From Selaginella moellendorffii (lineage: Eukaryota; Streptophyta; Lycopodiopsida; Selaginellales; Selaginellaceae): DNA of 46,469 bases. The notes beneath the pieces are model-generated. The model did no database searches. It saw nothing but the letters and a program-made list of their open reading frames with translations, and had not been told where the DNA came from. Where the stretch lies: the NCBI RefSeq assembly GCF_000143415.4, contig NW_003314358.1, forward strand, positions 18,984-65,452, read 5' to 3'. The position numbers were made by a program, and so were the translations under genes. Each line of letters opens with the position of its first letter. Positions within the stretch are counted from its first letter, which is position 1. Positions 21,131-31,591 of this stretch are shown here, piece by piece.

Positions 21131-21337
21131 GAGTGCATTAGGGTCCGGCAATGTTTGGTTTGTTTTTTTTAAAAACCAAACATGCACAATGGTTACATGC
21201 ACAATGTAACGTGTAGCAATTTTATTACCAATTTAGCTTTTTTCTTTAAATCCCTTTTTATGTAATGATTGTCATGTTATATGTGCCATTATTTTGTTTG
21301 GTCTAATAAGTTCTAGGCACTAGGAGAAATTTTTAGG

Positions 21338-21383
21338 AGGGACACCAAGTTTCTCCTAAAGAGAGAGAGGGACACCAAGTTTC

Positions 21384-21422
<39 letters not shown>
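21338..21422. repeat. (GA)n microsatellite with a duplicated 19-bp neighbour
   Basis: AGGGACACCAAGTTTCTCC occurs twice, about 30 bp apart (near 21338 and 21368). Each copy is followed by GA repeats, the second about 18 units long. Confidence 0.85.
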
Positions 21423-21428
<6 letters not shown>

Positions 21429-22084
21429 TCCCAATCTTTTAGGAAGCCACAGTGAAGCAAAAGTGAAGCAACTATTCCATGTGAAGCATAGTAGCCAGCA
21501 GTGTTTCAATAACTTTAGTTTAAAAAATTAATGATTTCTAATTGCACATTTGGATTTGTTTGAACTTTGGGTGTCATAAGTAGTGTAGTGTTATATTGTT
21601 CCCACTTTAGTTTAAATAGCTTGGTGAAGGAGGATATTTTAACTTTGCTTTATACTTGCCTGGATTTTGAACAATGGGATTGTGCAGAAAACAGAAGCTA
21701 TGCTAAAAAGGACTAATCACCTTGCTATTGTTACTTGTGGCCATGGGCATATGCAAACATGTAGAGAGAGGCATTAATTTAGGTCTATGTTGTGGAAGTT
21801 GAAGAGGAGGTGGGGAATATGAGTGGAATTTAAAACAAGTAGCAATACAACAAAAAAAGGTTGTCATTAACCTAAAAAACTAAAGGTAAAAGAAGTTTAT
21901 TTACAAATAATTATGCTTTCAATTGGTTTAATCTTATATTATTAGATTTCTCAATCATAAAAATTGATTTATTCTCTTACATTACTAGTAAAAACTTTTA
22001 CAAGATTACACTAATATATTCCTCAAAAACGCTATTCATAAGTATTTATTAAATACCAAAATTTTTAAATATTAGAGCTTTAGT
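21423..22084. other. AT-rich DNA upstream of the lectin-like ORF
   Basis: No gene seen. The last 60 bases are about 80% A/T and could hold a promoter, but no distinct TATA box stands out. Confidence 0.4.
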
Positions 22085-22978
22085 ATGAATTATTATATAT
22101 TTCTATTTTCCCTATGCTTGAGCATTAATACAGCTTTAACTTCATATACATATAATGGCCCAAATTCCATGGAAAGTGATAGTATTGATTTAATTTTATA
22201 TGCAATGGAATTAATGATTAATAACATCTCTTCAGAACCTTTACCTAAAGGTCAAGGTATGCAATTTGAATATACTATACAAGATAATACTCATGGTCTA
22301 TTAACTATTACAAATCAATTATGGGTTTATGATACCAAGGGAAAAAAATTTGATACATGTGCTTTAAATCCAAATGAATATGAACAAGATCATGGTGATA
22401 ATGTTAAATACCGGTTAAATTTTATATTAAATTTATATCGTTATGATATAAGAAGGTTACGTGCAAGTTATTTTCGGGCTGTTATTGGTTTTTATTGTGT
22501 TGAATATCTTTTAAAGAACTTTCGACAAAATTTACTATATCAATTTCAAAATATAAATAAAATAGATAAATTAACTGATTGTGAAATAAAAATAACGACA
22601 CTAATTAGTAATATACCAGCTAATGCTCTTAGACCTACCCAATTTTTAACATCACCAAATAAAAAAGCTTTATTGTATTTGCATTTGAACTGTATTTTAT
22701 CATTATATGTACAAAATGTTTTAAAATGGTATAGAGGGTTTCAAAGTTATCAAAATTGTTTGTTTGTTATAGAAGATGATGGAAATATAGTGTTATATTC
22801 TGAAAATAAATATATAGTTTGGTCTCCAAAAATTAATTTTGATAATTCACATACTTATTTTATAAAATTTATTTCACTTCAAGATGATTGTAATTTAGTT
22901 CTTTACGAATCTCATCAAAAAGTTATTTCAAGGCATCCAGTTATTAAACCAAAATGGGATTCACAAACACATTGTTAA
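22085..22978 (+). CDS. Secreted protein with C-terminal bulb-type-lectin-like domain
   Basis: A 297-residue intronless ORF with a real ATG. Residues 1-20 form a signal peptide (YYIFLFSLCLSINTALTS). Residues about 21-215 were not recognised: a mixed region with an IQDNTHGLLTITNQLWVYD strand-like part and a later Tyr/Leu-rich helical part (FILNLYRYDIRRL, LRASYFRAVIGFYC). Residues about 225-297 resemble a mannose-binding bulb-type lectin subdomain: IEDDGNIVLYS and LQDDCNLVLYES follow the QxDxNxVxY sugar-site pattern (first Q replaced by E), and WDSQTH matches the usual end. Base composition is far more AT-rich than the other coding genes here, with Leu mostly TTA. It may be a defence or carbohydrate-binding protein. 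Transfer from an AT-rich donor, or an AT-rich lineage gene, are both possible. Expression is unknown. Confidence 0.65.
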   Translation: MNYYIFLFSLCLSINTALTSYTYNGPNSMESDSIDLILYAMELMINNISSEPLPKGQGMQFEYTIQDNTHGLLTITNQLWVYDTKGKKFDTCALNPNEYEQDHGDNVKYRLNFILNLYRYDIRRLRASYFRAVIGFYCVEYLLKNFRQNLLYQFQNINKIDKLTDCEIKITTLISNIPANALRPTQFLTSPNKKALLYLHLNCILSLYVQNVLKWYRGFQSYQNCLFVIEDDGNIVLYSENKYIVWSPKINFDNSHTYFIKFISLQDDCNLVLYESHQKVISRHPVIKPKWDSQTHC

Positions 22979-23346
22979 TATTTTTATATGTTTTAGTATA
23001 TATTAAAATATTTAATTGATAATTATTCTCTAATTAATTTTATCCTCTAAAATAATATATTTTAATTTTAACCTTCATCTTTTCAAGTAATTCCATTTGA
23101 AGCATAAGTAAATTAAATCAACACTTCTATTTGTACTTAGTTTTAAAATAATATAGTATTTTTGCAAAATGTAAAAGATTCTTTTTAAATTTCTATTATA
23201 TATTATTAAAAATTCTAAAGTAAAGTTTAAAAAACAATGTTTTATTTTTAAATTATTTTTAATAATAAATATTTTAATGAATAGTTACAACAAATTATAT
23301 TGCAGGAACACTTGGTTTACTTGATTGTCTATTATAGCTTATTTTT
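22979..23346. other. AT-rich spacer, no gene seen
   Basis: Poly-A/T-rich DNA after the lectin-like ORF, with several possible polyadenylation signals. Confidence 0.4.
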
Positions 23347-23626
23347 GGTTTGCTTAAGCAAACCTATGGGATGTTACTGGATATACTTAGAATATGCTTG
23401 GATATTCTAGGATATTCTACCATGTTTGTCATTCATTTAGATTAATCTTGTATTTATAATTTATAAACTTGCTTAAACACTTTCTAGTATATTCTTTTTT
23501 ATTCTAATGTTTGATATGCAATAAGATTAATCTTGTGTTTATAAATTATAAACATATTTATAATTATAAACTTTTATTTGATCAATTGGATTAATAAGTA
23601 GGAATAATACTACTATTAAGCAAACC
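23347..23626. mobile_element. Small TIR element (MITE-like), copy 2, uninterrupted
   Basis: 280 bp from GGTTTGCTTAAGCAAACC to TTAAGCAAACC. The outer 11 bases are perfect inverted repeats and the left end is itself a palindrome. It has no ORF. It matches copy 1 (6538-6678 plus 11723-11880) through its whole length, apart from the gypsy insertion there. Similarity continues to about 23665. The TSD is not clear. Confidence 0.7.
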
Positions 23627-24059
23627 AAGCATTGCTACATGCAATTTGTAGCAAATTATTTTTCCTTATTTTAACATATAGTTTATTATGTATCTAATAT
23701 GTTTTATATATTTTAATTTTTAATATGTATTTAATATTTTTTAATGTTTATTATAAAATTTTTATATTATTATTTTCCTCAATCCTAAACATACTACATT
23801 TATTATAATTTTGAGTATATTTATTTCTATATTAATAACTCTTTGTAACCTCTATAGTTGTAGTAGGTTTGGTGGAGGTTTATTAGAGTGTGACGAGGGC
23901 TGGAAAACACAAAAACTCTTGCTAACATATAATTGAAACATGTGGTAGAATCAGTAGCCTATTCAAGTCTATAATCATAACTCAAGTTGTTTCAAGAATA
24001 TACATAGTGCTTGCTGAATAGTATCGTTTGGGACAGCTTTTGGCAATTGAGGCCTTTAG
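23627..24059. other. No recognised gene
   Basis: Starts with the TTGCTACATGCAA hairpin-like sequence shared with copy 1; otherwise AT-rich. Confidence 0.4.
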
Positions 24060-24231
24060 CCAGTCTGCATGATAGTTTCCTGCAAGTAAACATGGATGAA
24101 AAACTTTTGTAAGTTCCACAAAGTTCTCGGGACCAAGAAGTTCATGTCTTGAATTTATTATGATTCAAGGAAAACAAAGAGGAAAGACTTATCATCTTAT
24201 CCAACAAAAATCTTTAGGATCTAGTTGTGAA

Positions 24232-24720
24232 TTCTAGCAGCAGGAGCAACAGCAATTGTCCTTTGGCTTGGACTTGCCAGACATCTTAGAATTTCCTACT
24301 GTGACATGAATTACATGTTGTGCGTGAGAAGGCCAATGGAAGGGCTAAGTCTTGGCCAGCTTTCTATTTCTTCTGGATTGGCCATGATCTTTAGTCTCTC
24401 TGAAACAATTGCTTTTCCAACAAGGCTTCTGATCTTCTTATGTTATTGAGGATGAGTTTTTCACATAAAACAAGTCACTTGCAGATCGAGTAATCAGCTT
24501 GTTGAAGATTGGATGGGCTTGTGTGACAGACATGTGGCTGACAACTGGCATTGTGATGGCGACTGGATATGCGGTGAGAGTAACAACGATTCTAGACTCA
24601 TCATAGAAATAGAAACCTGAATGTTAAAATTATGTTCCTTACAAGATGTGATTGATCCGATTGAGTTTCCTTGAACATCCACACCAGATATTGAAATCCC
24701 TAGGAAAAAGTAGCTAGCAA
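24232..24720 (-). pseudogene. Possible exons of an unrecognised minus-strand gene
   Basis: The minus strand has coding-like pieces: GISISGVDVQGNSIGSITS (near 24690-24635, after a TTTTCCTAG acceptor-like site) with a GTAAGG donor; then, after TTCAG, FYFYDESRIVVTLTAYPVAI continuing to THMSVTQAHPIF-like text (near 24610-24500); and a tail MSGKSKPKDNCCCSCC followed by a stop (24232-24282). A stop and unclear splicing separate the middle from the tail. The Cys-rich tail would suit lipid attachment. The family was not recognised; it may be a living gene with undetected exons, or a remnant. Confidence 0.3.
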
Positions 24721-24839
24721 GAAATTATCAACACAAGAAATAATATACAAGATCTTCTGATGACACCAAATATAACTCAAAAGATAAATAAAAAATTATT
24801 TTATATCTATTTGAATACAAGTTAAAATACAATATTTAT

Positions 24840-25010
24840 TTTTATAAATTAAAATATGTTTATAATTTATTAGATAGAAGAATATACTAGAATATATATG
24901 GAGGTGTTTATATAGTTTATATAGTTTATATATTATGAACGTAGTTATAATTTCTAAATAGACCAAATATTCAGGAATATTCTAGGCATATCCACTAGCT
25001 ATATACTATA
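24840..25010 (-). repeat. Diverged relative of the small TIR element
   Basis: The minus strand reads TAGTGGATATGCCTAGAATATTCC and later TCTAGTATATTCTTCTATCTAATAAATTATAAAC (pieces shown joined only in order), following the same order as the element at 23347-23626, with many changes. Ends not found. Confidence 0.35.
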
Positions 25011-26239
25011 AAATAAATCATGATAAAAATCATATTAATCTCATTAACATGCCAAGATGATAAACTTACATTAGCATAAGTATCCTGAGCTTTAGAAAAG
25101 CTTTTGATTACTCTTAGTTAGGTTTTCGTCCTTCCTTGAAGAGCCTAGTACTTTTGCCTAACCTTCTCATTTCAAACCTTCTGAAAGTGTATAAAGCAAG
25201 GTAATAGATGGAACTTGCTCCCTCTTGAGTAACAGCTTTCGAATTGAAAGAGAATGAACTTGTAAAGATGAATTGATCCTCTTCAGGTCAATGGTAATTA
25301 CTAGACCAGTCCATACTTTTGACTTTTGATCCTCAAGTAAAACATTTGGACTATTTTACATCCTTTCTTCCAATTTTCTGAACCCTTCTTAAAATCCTTT
25401 GACAGGAAAAATTCATACCAAACAAAGTTGGCTTACATTTTGTTTTTTTTAATATTTCTAAATTAAATACTATATATGAATGTGCTGTTTTAAATCTTGT
25501 ATGGCACAAACATAAAATCCCAACTCAATATATACTCTAATCACATCTATATGTAAATTTGCCTGTTCAAAACTACACCGCAACTAAAAAGTAGACTTTG
25601 CATTTTTCTTTTTTTGAGTCTATTTGGAGACTAAATGCTTACTTGACCATCTTTTTTTACGCCGCTAGATAAAATGCTGGATCAATACTACTGGAGTGAG
25701 AATTCTTGCATGCTGGATTTGCATTGCCAACTTAGCACTCTATCACTTGAAAATCTAGGCACTTAAGATCATAAGATCCAAGTATGAGAATAGTGGGTAT
25801 CTCATTGATGGCAGAAGGTGCCATACTCAACTTGTGGGAAAGGTGTTCCCAAAAGAAAATAAATTTGACACAAAGTTGTGTGTAAACTCTATAGTATATG
25901 CTAATGGATAGTTGGCATGAGAAACAACGGTATTAGTTTTGCCAAAGACCTAGATACAAGTAAGAAGTGTCATAAAGGTAAGCTTGTGGAGCCAATAGTT
26001 TAGAGACACCGATTGCGCCAAAGCATGATGCCTTGATGTCAAGTTGGCAAGTTCATGAGAACCCCTCCTCAAAGGAATTTTAATGGAAATGGGAATGGCA
26101 TAGCATAAGTTGTAAGACATGCGGTTAGAGTGTGGTGACCTAGATAATGATGGAAGTATGGAAGCATCAGCAATAAGTTGTAGGACTTGACCACTAATGA
26201 GGCAACTAAGCAAAAGGTGTAAAATAATAATTGATTAAA
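25011..26239. other. No recognised gene
   Basis: AT-rich DNA. A minus-strand 87-codon frame at 25950-26213 has no family traits. Confidence 0.4.
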
Positions 26240-26815
26240 TTGGTAGAAGGTAACTACACAAGACTTCTTATTGGGATAAGGAAATTAAATGTACCCTTAT
26301 GGGGGATGAATTTTTTAAGTTGCGATATAGTAAATTAATGTCATAAAGAGAATGCTTATTGTCAAAGACAGCCATCATTGGGACACCTAAACACTTTAAA
26401 ATACCAAGCAGTGGTGTTTGGTGTCATGAGGGCATTAGGTAAGGCCCAAGGGACTAAGTCCATAATGAATGATGGATAAAAGGTGTTATCCAAATGTCCA
26501 AGGTTGTAAAAATGGGAGAAATCTGTCTACATGAATTGGACAAAGCCAAAAAGGGATTTTGGCAAGGCTAATGATGGGCATATAAAGCCCCATAAGTAGC
26601 AATGTTAATTCCAATGTGTGGGATTACAAGGTAAGTATACCCAGATTAAGGAACCACTCCCTAGGCTATTGGGTAGGTTCATCTTTATGAATATTTGCTA
26701 AGGCATGGTAGAACGTGCAAAGTTATCCTTCTAGTCTGGAAGAGAATAATCGAAAGAAATGTGTGAGGCCAAAAACAAATAGTAAAGGGATAGAACTGAA
26801 CCATATTAATTGAAG
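26240..26815 (-). repeat. Long repeat R, minus orientation (left flank of transposon A)
   Basis: The reverse complement runs in parallel with 33970-34460: shared GTTCAATTCTATCC, TACCATGCC, GGAGTGGTTCCTTAATCT, TTAACATTG and CTAGCCTTGCCAAAA blocks in the same order. It is noncoding as far as can be seen. It ends exactly at the A transposon with GAAG. Confidence 0.7.
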
Positions 26816-26839
26816 AAGCTCTATTTCGTTAAAGTGGGA
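26816..26839 (+). repeat. Left terminal inverted repeat of copy A
   Basis: 24 bp, matching the complement of 32837-32860. Just inside is an AAGTGGGA ... TCCCACTT hairpin (26831-26863). Confidence 0.85.
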
Positions 26840-27182
26840 ATTGTCATTATCCCACTTGTAAAATAAGGTTTCCAAACCTTTATATAGTATATAAATATAA
26901 CAAAATTCAACTGCATTGAGGCACATGCCATTTTATTTTAAACAAGGAAATGTCTACTCAATCACTTCTCCTCCCCCTGCCACTGCTTCACCTCTCTCTT
27001 CTCCTTGTCATCGTCGTCCAATTTCTTTCCATCCTTTTAATATTGGCTCAGTTGCTCCGAGTCTAGGTGGAGCCCAAGTCCCCATTCAATCTTTACTTTC
27101 CCCTTATTAATAAAACAACTTCGTAGACTTCCAATAACATGCTGTAACACGTTGTAACACTTCTAGTATAATGCAAATCCTC

Positions 27183-29144
27183 TCAAAGGAGCAGATCGAT
27201 GAACTTGGGGGCCCCCTTCACGTACTCGTCGATGTCTTCATTTGACAACTCCAGCTTTTCCATCATCTCTTGCGTGGTGTCGATGCTCACACTCTCCACG
27301 GCCACTTGCTCGAAGATCCAATCCTTCAATAGCACACGAGCTCTCAGAGTCGTGCACAAGTCCTCGTATGTCAAAATATGGCCGGGAGTCATTTTGGTCT
27401 TGTTGAAGACTACCTCACCACGTAAAAGAGCATTAGCCACTGTCAGAAGGTTGTCGTCGTCTAGAGACCGCGAGAAACGCAAGGCGTTGAGCTTCAAATC
27501 ATTGGGCTTCCGGCCGTCCTCCACACCCATTGAGTTTAGCAACTCCCCGTTATGGTACCTCCTCAACATATCTACCCATTTGTCAAAAACAACTTTTGTC
27601 GCGAGTAGAATGTTATGGATGCTGAGTGTGTCATTGACCCTAGTGTTTTCGAGAGAAGACTCGAGAATTCTTGCAATGGAAATGGCGTGAGGCCACATGC
27701 TATGCCACATGCAACGAGGCTTACCTGCCAAGCGCTAGTTGCTAGTGCACGTCCTTGTCCTGGTTTTTGTGGCTTCTTCAGTTGAACCCAGAGCTTCCGT
27801 GTTCGTGCCAATGTCTCGTGCAGACCTGATTTGTAGCACGTTTCTTGCTTGACATTCTGCGCGTGGGAGATGTATATGATAGATCGGAGGGGCGAGTTGC
27901 CTTTTATCAGGCGGACAACTCTTGTCTTGAAGACTTTCTTCACCTCCTCGCCCACCATAATATCCACAACTATCTCTTGCATCGCCAAGCTAGAATGCTG
28001 CCCGGAGACGGCATAGAACTAGATGTTCTGATCGTCCAACACCTTCCTATTGATCAAGTCTGGAAACCTCGTCTCGCCCTTCATTGTTCGGTAGTAGGGG
28101 ATCATGTCTGCGATGTCGGGTGTTACTGGACTTGCCAGCATCTTCTGCTTCAGTTTCTCCACCCACTCATTAGATACTAGCCTGTGGTTGTATTTGCTTT
28201 GGATGTCGATGTGGCTCACGTCGATTGTATATACTTTGTTGGAATAGTAACAAGTACTATTATCTGCAACGATTTTTGCTACCTCTTCTTGCTCTTTCTG
28301 CTCTTTGCGGCTCTTCTTTTTGGTGGGTGTAGTGTTCAAACCCGAGGCAATGGCATCACCGAGTAGCTTCTTTTTTGGAGCAGGAGATTCGGACGTCGGC
28401 TTGAGCTTGACCACCCTTTTCTGCTTCGGGGTAGTTTCCAGATCGACCCCCTTCCCCTTCGTTTCGCGAACTGGAGTCACTCTCAACGGCTCAATGTTGG
28501 AATATAGTTTTTGAACATCGCCGTAGGTGAGGTCCGTGGATTCCATATGATCTTCATAGACCCACAGCGTCTTTGAAATTGTGGGCCTCCTAGACAACCT
28601 CTCCTATCTCCCTCTAGGAATTCCTCATAGCCGTTGTCCCCCTCCGGGAAGCCGTTAGGATGTGCAAGGTGGATCTTGAAGGCGAACGCTGTCTCTACCA
28701 CAAGTGTCAGTCCATATTCTTGCATGGAACTGCATGGAGTGTCTATCACTTGGATGAGGATCCCCATGCATTCTTTTCTCCCACCATCTGTGTTGTACAG
28801 CCTCAGATCCTCGCCTTCCATCCCGAAAGTCCAACTGGTGAGCTCCTCCCCCTTCTCTGCATCCACATTGACAGTGGCTGGAAGAAGAACGCAATTCCTC
28901 GCCTGTTCAGAAATGCACAACAATTAGAGTTGACAGATGAAAAGCTAGCAGCTGGAAATAACGTGAGGGCACACGCCATTCACCACTGCATCAGATGTCT
29001 TGAGGCTGCATCCTAAGATGGCGTGAGGCTACACGCCATCTGTAACCGGACTGCACTTGAGAGCCCAATCGGTGCATGCCAATGTTGCTACTGAATGGCA
29101 TGTGGCCTCATGCCATTTTCTACTTGGCCTAAAAGACTTACCAT
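27183..29144 (-). pseudogene. Transposon gene 2, copy A (unknown protein, tentative ParB-like segment)
   Basis: ATG at 29142-29144 sits at an exon edge. A 239-bp intron (28903-29141, GT-AG) follows and coding resumes with ARNCVLLPAT. Later blocks are WTFGMEGEDLRLYN, RPTISKTLWVYEDHM, a Lys-rich linker (PKKKLL, KKKSRKEQKEQEE), then YTIDVSHIDIQSKYNHRLVS, FYAVSGQHSSLAMQEIVVD, and, after a second intron (about 27672-27726), FSSLLSKTL and VVFDKWVDMLRRYH to the stop at 27183. IDVSHIDI...NHR and AVSGQHSSLA loosely resemble the two motifs of a ParB/sulfiredoxin-type fold; this is a hypothesis. Defects: a 1-bp loss near 28595 and a TAG at 28019-28021 that copy B also has. It is expressed away from gene 1, if at all. 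Confidence 0.65.
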
Positions 29145-29340
29145 TTGAAGCCGAATGGAGGTGTGACAATCGAGGCCGGACTCGCTGGCGAATGTGCACT
29201 GTGTGTATAGCGGATCGTAGCAGCAAGGCTACTTTGCCACTTACTGTTGGAGAGTGGCGCTGAAATCTCCCGGGACGCCAAGTGGGCTGCGTGTGGGTGG
29301 CGGAGTGGGCGGCGGAGTTGGCGGCGAAGTTACAAACTGG

Positions 29341-29515
29341 GTGTGTCTTGAAGTGGACGCCGATGCACACGAGCGCGATGCGAGCGCGAGTGTGATGCAA
29401 ACACGAGTAGACGCCGATGCACACGAGAAACCTGTAGAGAAGGTAGATGAGCACGAATGTGAGCGTGATTGCGAGTGGGAGCGCGATGCGAGCGCGAGTA
29501 CGAAGCAAAATGCAA
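29341..29515. repeat. GCGAG-rich degenerate tandem repeat, copy A
   Basis: Repeating GAGCGCGATGCGAGCGCGAG-like units. GACGCCGATGCACACGAG occurs twice. It lies upstream of the gene 2 start, in its 5' leader or promoter region. The same tract is at 41999-42180 in copy B. Confidence 0.7.
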
Positions 29516-30263
29516 AACCTAACCTCACACGCGCGAAATGTCACGACGGTTGGTAATCCTGCAACGTCATCATTCCTCGGACTTGGGCGCCACCATTAAT
29601 TTTTGGATCGCCGCGCGCATGCATGCACGTGAAATCCAAAAAAAATCCGCAACGTCATCATTCCTCAGACTGCATGCATGCGAAATCCAAAAGAAAGATC
29701 ATGATTGGGATATCATTTAATACCCTCGCTATATTTATACCATGCATGATTGGATATTCCAAAGCATCTTGTATTTCCAAAAATGCCAGATGTTCAGCTA
29801 AATAAAGAATGGTATACAATGTCCTTCTTGATGACCCTGCAAAGAAGCATCTCGATCGGACACCACATGAGACCACACGAGCCTTACAATGTTTCAGGGG
29901 CATTTGCCATAGATCCGACCGTTATTTTGCTCCAAGATTCTACAGTTTGGTGTGCATTGACCTTTCCATCGACACTGCAAAGGGACATCACAATCAGATG
30001 CGGGATCACAAGAAACTAACTTCACTAACTCTGGTTTCACCAAGATCTACGTAAGGAGTTATGAAATGAAAGGACCCTCTCTATTGAAATGTGTTTATGG
30101 TCCTAGGGGCATTGTGACATATCAAAGGATTTTGCATCAAGTTCTGTATTTGCATGTTTATCAAGCTACTGAATTGCTAAACCCTAAACCCTAAATATGT
30201 GGCAAATGCTGCGTGAAGAAAGATGCCCTTTCTGGGCAAATGCTGTAAGAGGCAGATGCCGAG

Positions 30264-30657
30264 TAGATGTATCTCAGGCTAGCGAAGGGGACAAACAAAA
30301 GCTAGCTATAAACATGACGGGATGCAAATAGATTACTAGGCTGGTCCTGCGAAAATCAAAAACCATAATTGAAAACATTGAAAATGCAAAAAGAAAGGTT
30401 TATAATATTTTTGAATTTTAAGCAACCAAAGGAATGTAAATAGGGCATGTGTTTGTAAGTTTAAAAATGCCTCAACCACTTAAATTCCCAAGTAAATAAA
30501 GCTGTTTCTATTTTTGGTACAGGTAAACTTTATAGCGTGTGGGCTCATGCAATTTTGAACCCAAAAATGCACCAAAAAATGCTCGACTAGCATTATTCTT
30601 TAATGGCGTGTGGCCTTATATTGCCATAAATGGACGTACACACACAGCATAATTATT
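30264..30657. other. Block present in copy A, absent in copy B
   Basis: In B the GATGCCGAG and TACACGGCGAAT flanks are joined directly (near 41260-41275). No gene is seen in the block; it includes two copies of the 20-bp palindrome family (30536 and 30603). Confidence 0.75.
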
Positions 30658-31204
30658 CTTTTACACGGCGAATAATCTTGGCGCGGATCGCTGACATGGC
30701 ATGGCAAAGTTCGAATCACTGACATGGCACAGCTGGATCGAGGCAAGGACATGATGTGACAAAGTTCAACGTCCGACAGCAAAGTCTAGAAGCTACTCAG
30801 TTTGAAATTTGTTAGAGGAATCATAAGATCTGGTTTGTCAGAGGATTTGATGTGACGTTCAAGCGTGTGTTATTTTTGAATTCTCGAACTCATTCCTAGG
30901 TCTATCATTTTTGTGCGCCGTGTTCTTGGTTCCGCTAAGCGCAGTGAGCGCTGCTTGTGTAAGCGGCGTTGTGAGCTGTGGTTTATGCGTCTACTAGCGG
31001 TTGCGGCATTGCGAGTGCCATTGCGAGCGGCAGTTTATGCGAGTGGCAGTTTGTGTGAGCGGCGCTACGAGTAGTTGCGGTGGTGCGAGCGGCGCTACGG
31101 TACCACTAATGGTATGAGGGCTCATGCCATCTTGGGGCTTGCAAGTTCATCACTAGCATATTGCCAATAGTTTCTTTACCTGCCTGTAGCTGTGTGTTTA
31201 TCAA

Positions 31205-31398
31205 GATGGCATGAGGCCTCATGCCATCTTTGGCCCCTGCTAGCCTATTGCCATATTCCTTTTGCCTTGCTGCAACTGTATATATTTTTGTATGGGTGAC
31301 TAGTCACGCACACAAAAATATATATAGTTGCAGCAAGGCAAAAGGAATATAGCAACAGGCTAGCAGGGGCCAAAGATAGCGTGAGGCCTCATGCCATT
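31205..31398. repeat. Long hairpin: 91-bp inverted arms
   Basis: 31205-31295 is the near-complement of 31308-31398 (shared TTTGGCCCCTGCTAGCC, TTCCTTTTGCCTTGCTGCAA). The centre, 31296-31307, is the perfect palindrome GTGACTAGTCAC. Each arm also begins or ends with the TGGCATGAGGCCTCATGCCA palindrome. Absent from copy B. Confidence 0.85.
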
Positions 31399-31591
31399 AG
31401 TGGTACCACTAATGGCATGAGGGCTCATGCCAATTTTGTGAATGCGAAATTTCACGTGGGTGTCAATAGCATGTTTGAATAATGGCATGTGGCCTCATGT
31501 TATTGAGGTTGTTTGGTATGTTATGATTTAGGCCATTCTCCAATCATTTTTTGTATGGTCTTAACTTCTTTTCTGCACTTTTAGCGTAAAT

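Noticed and set aside
29029-29544. His/Arg- or Ser/Thr-rich ORFs over the GCGAG tract
   Set aside because: Caused by the tandem repeat; they do not keep frame between copies A and B.
30178-30195. Telomere-like CCCTAAA repeats (also in reverse at 41340-41362)
   Set aside because: Only two to three units, inside the transposon in both copies. Plant promoters and repeats often hold such boxes; no sign of a chromosome end.
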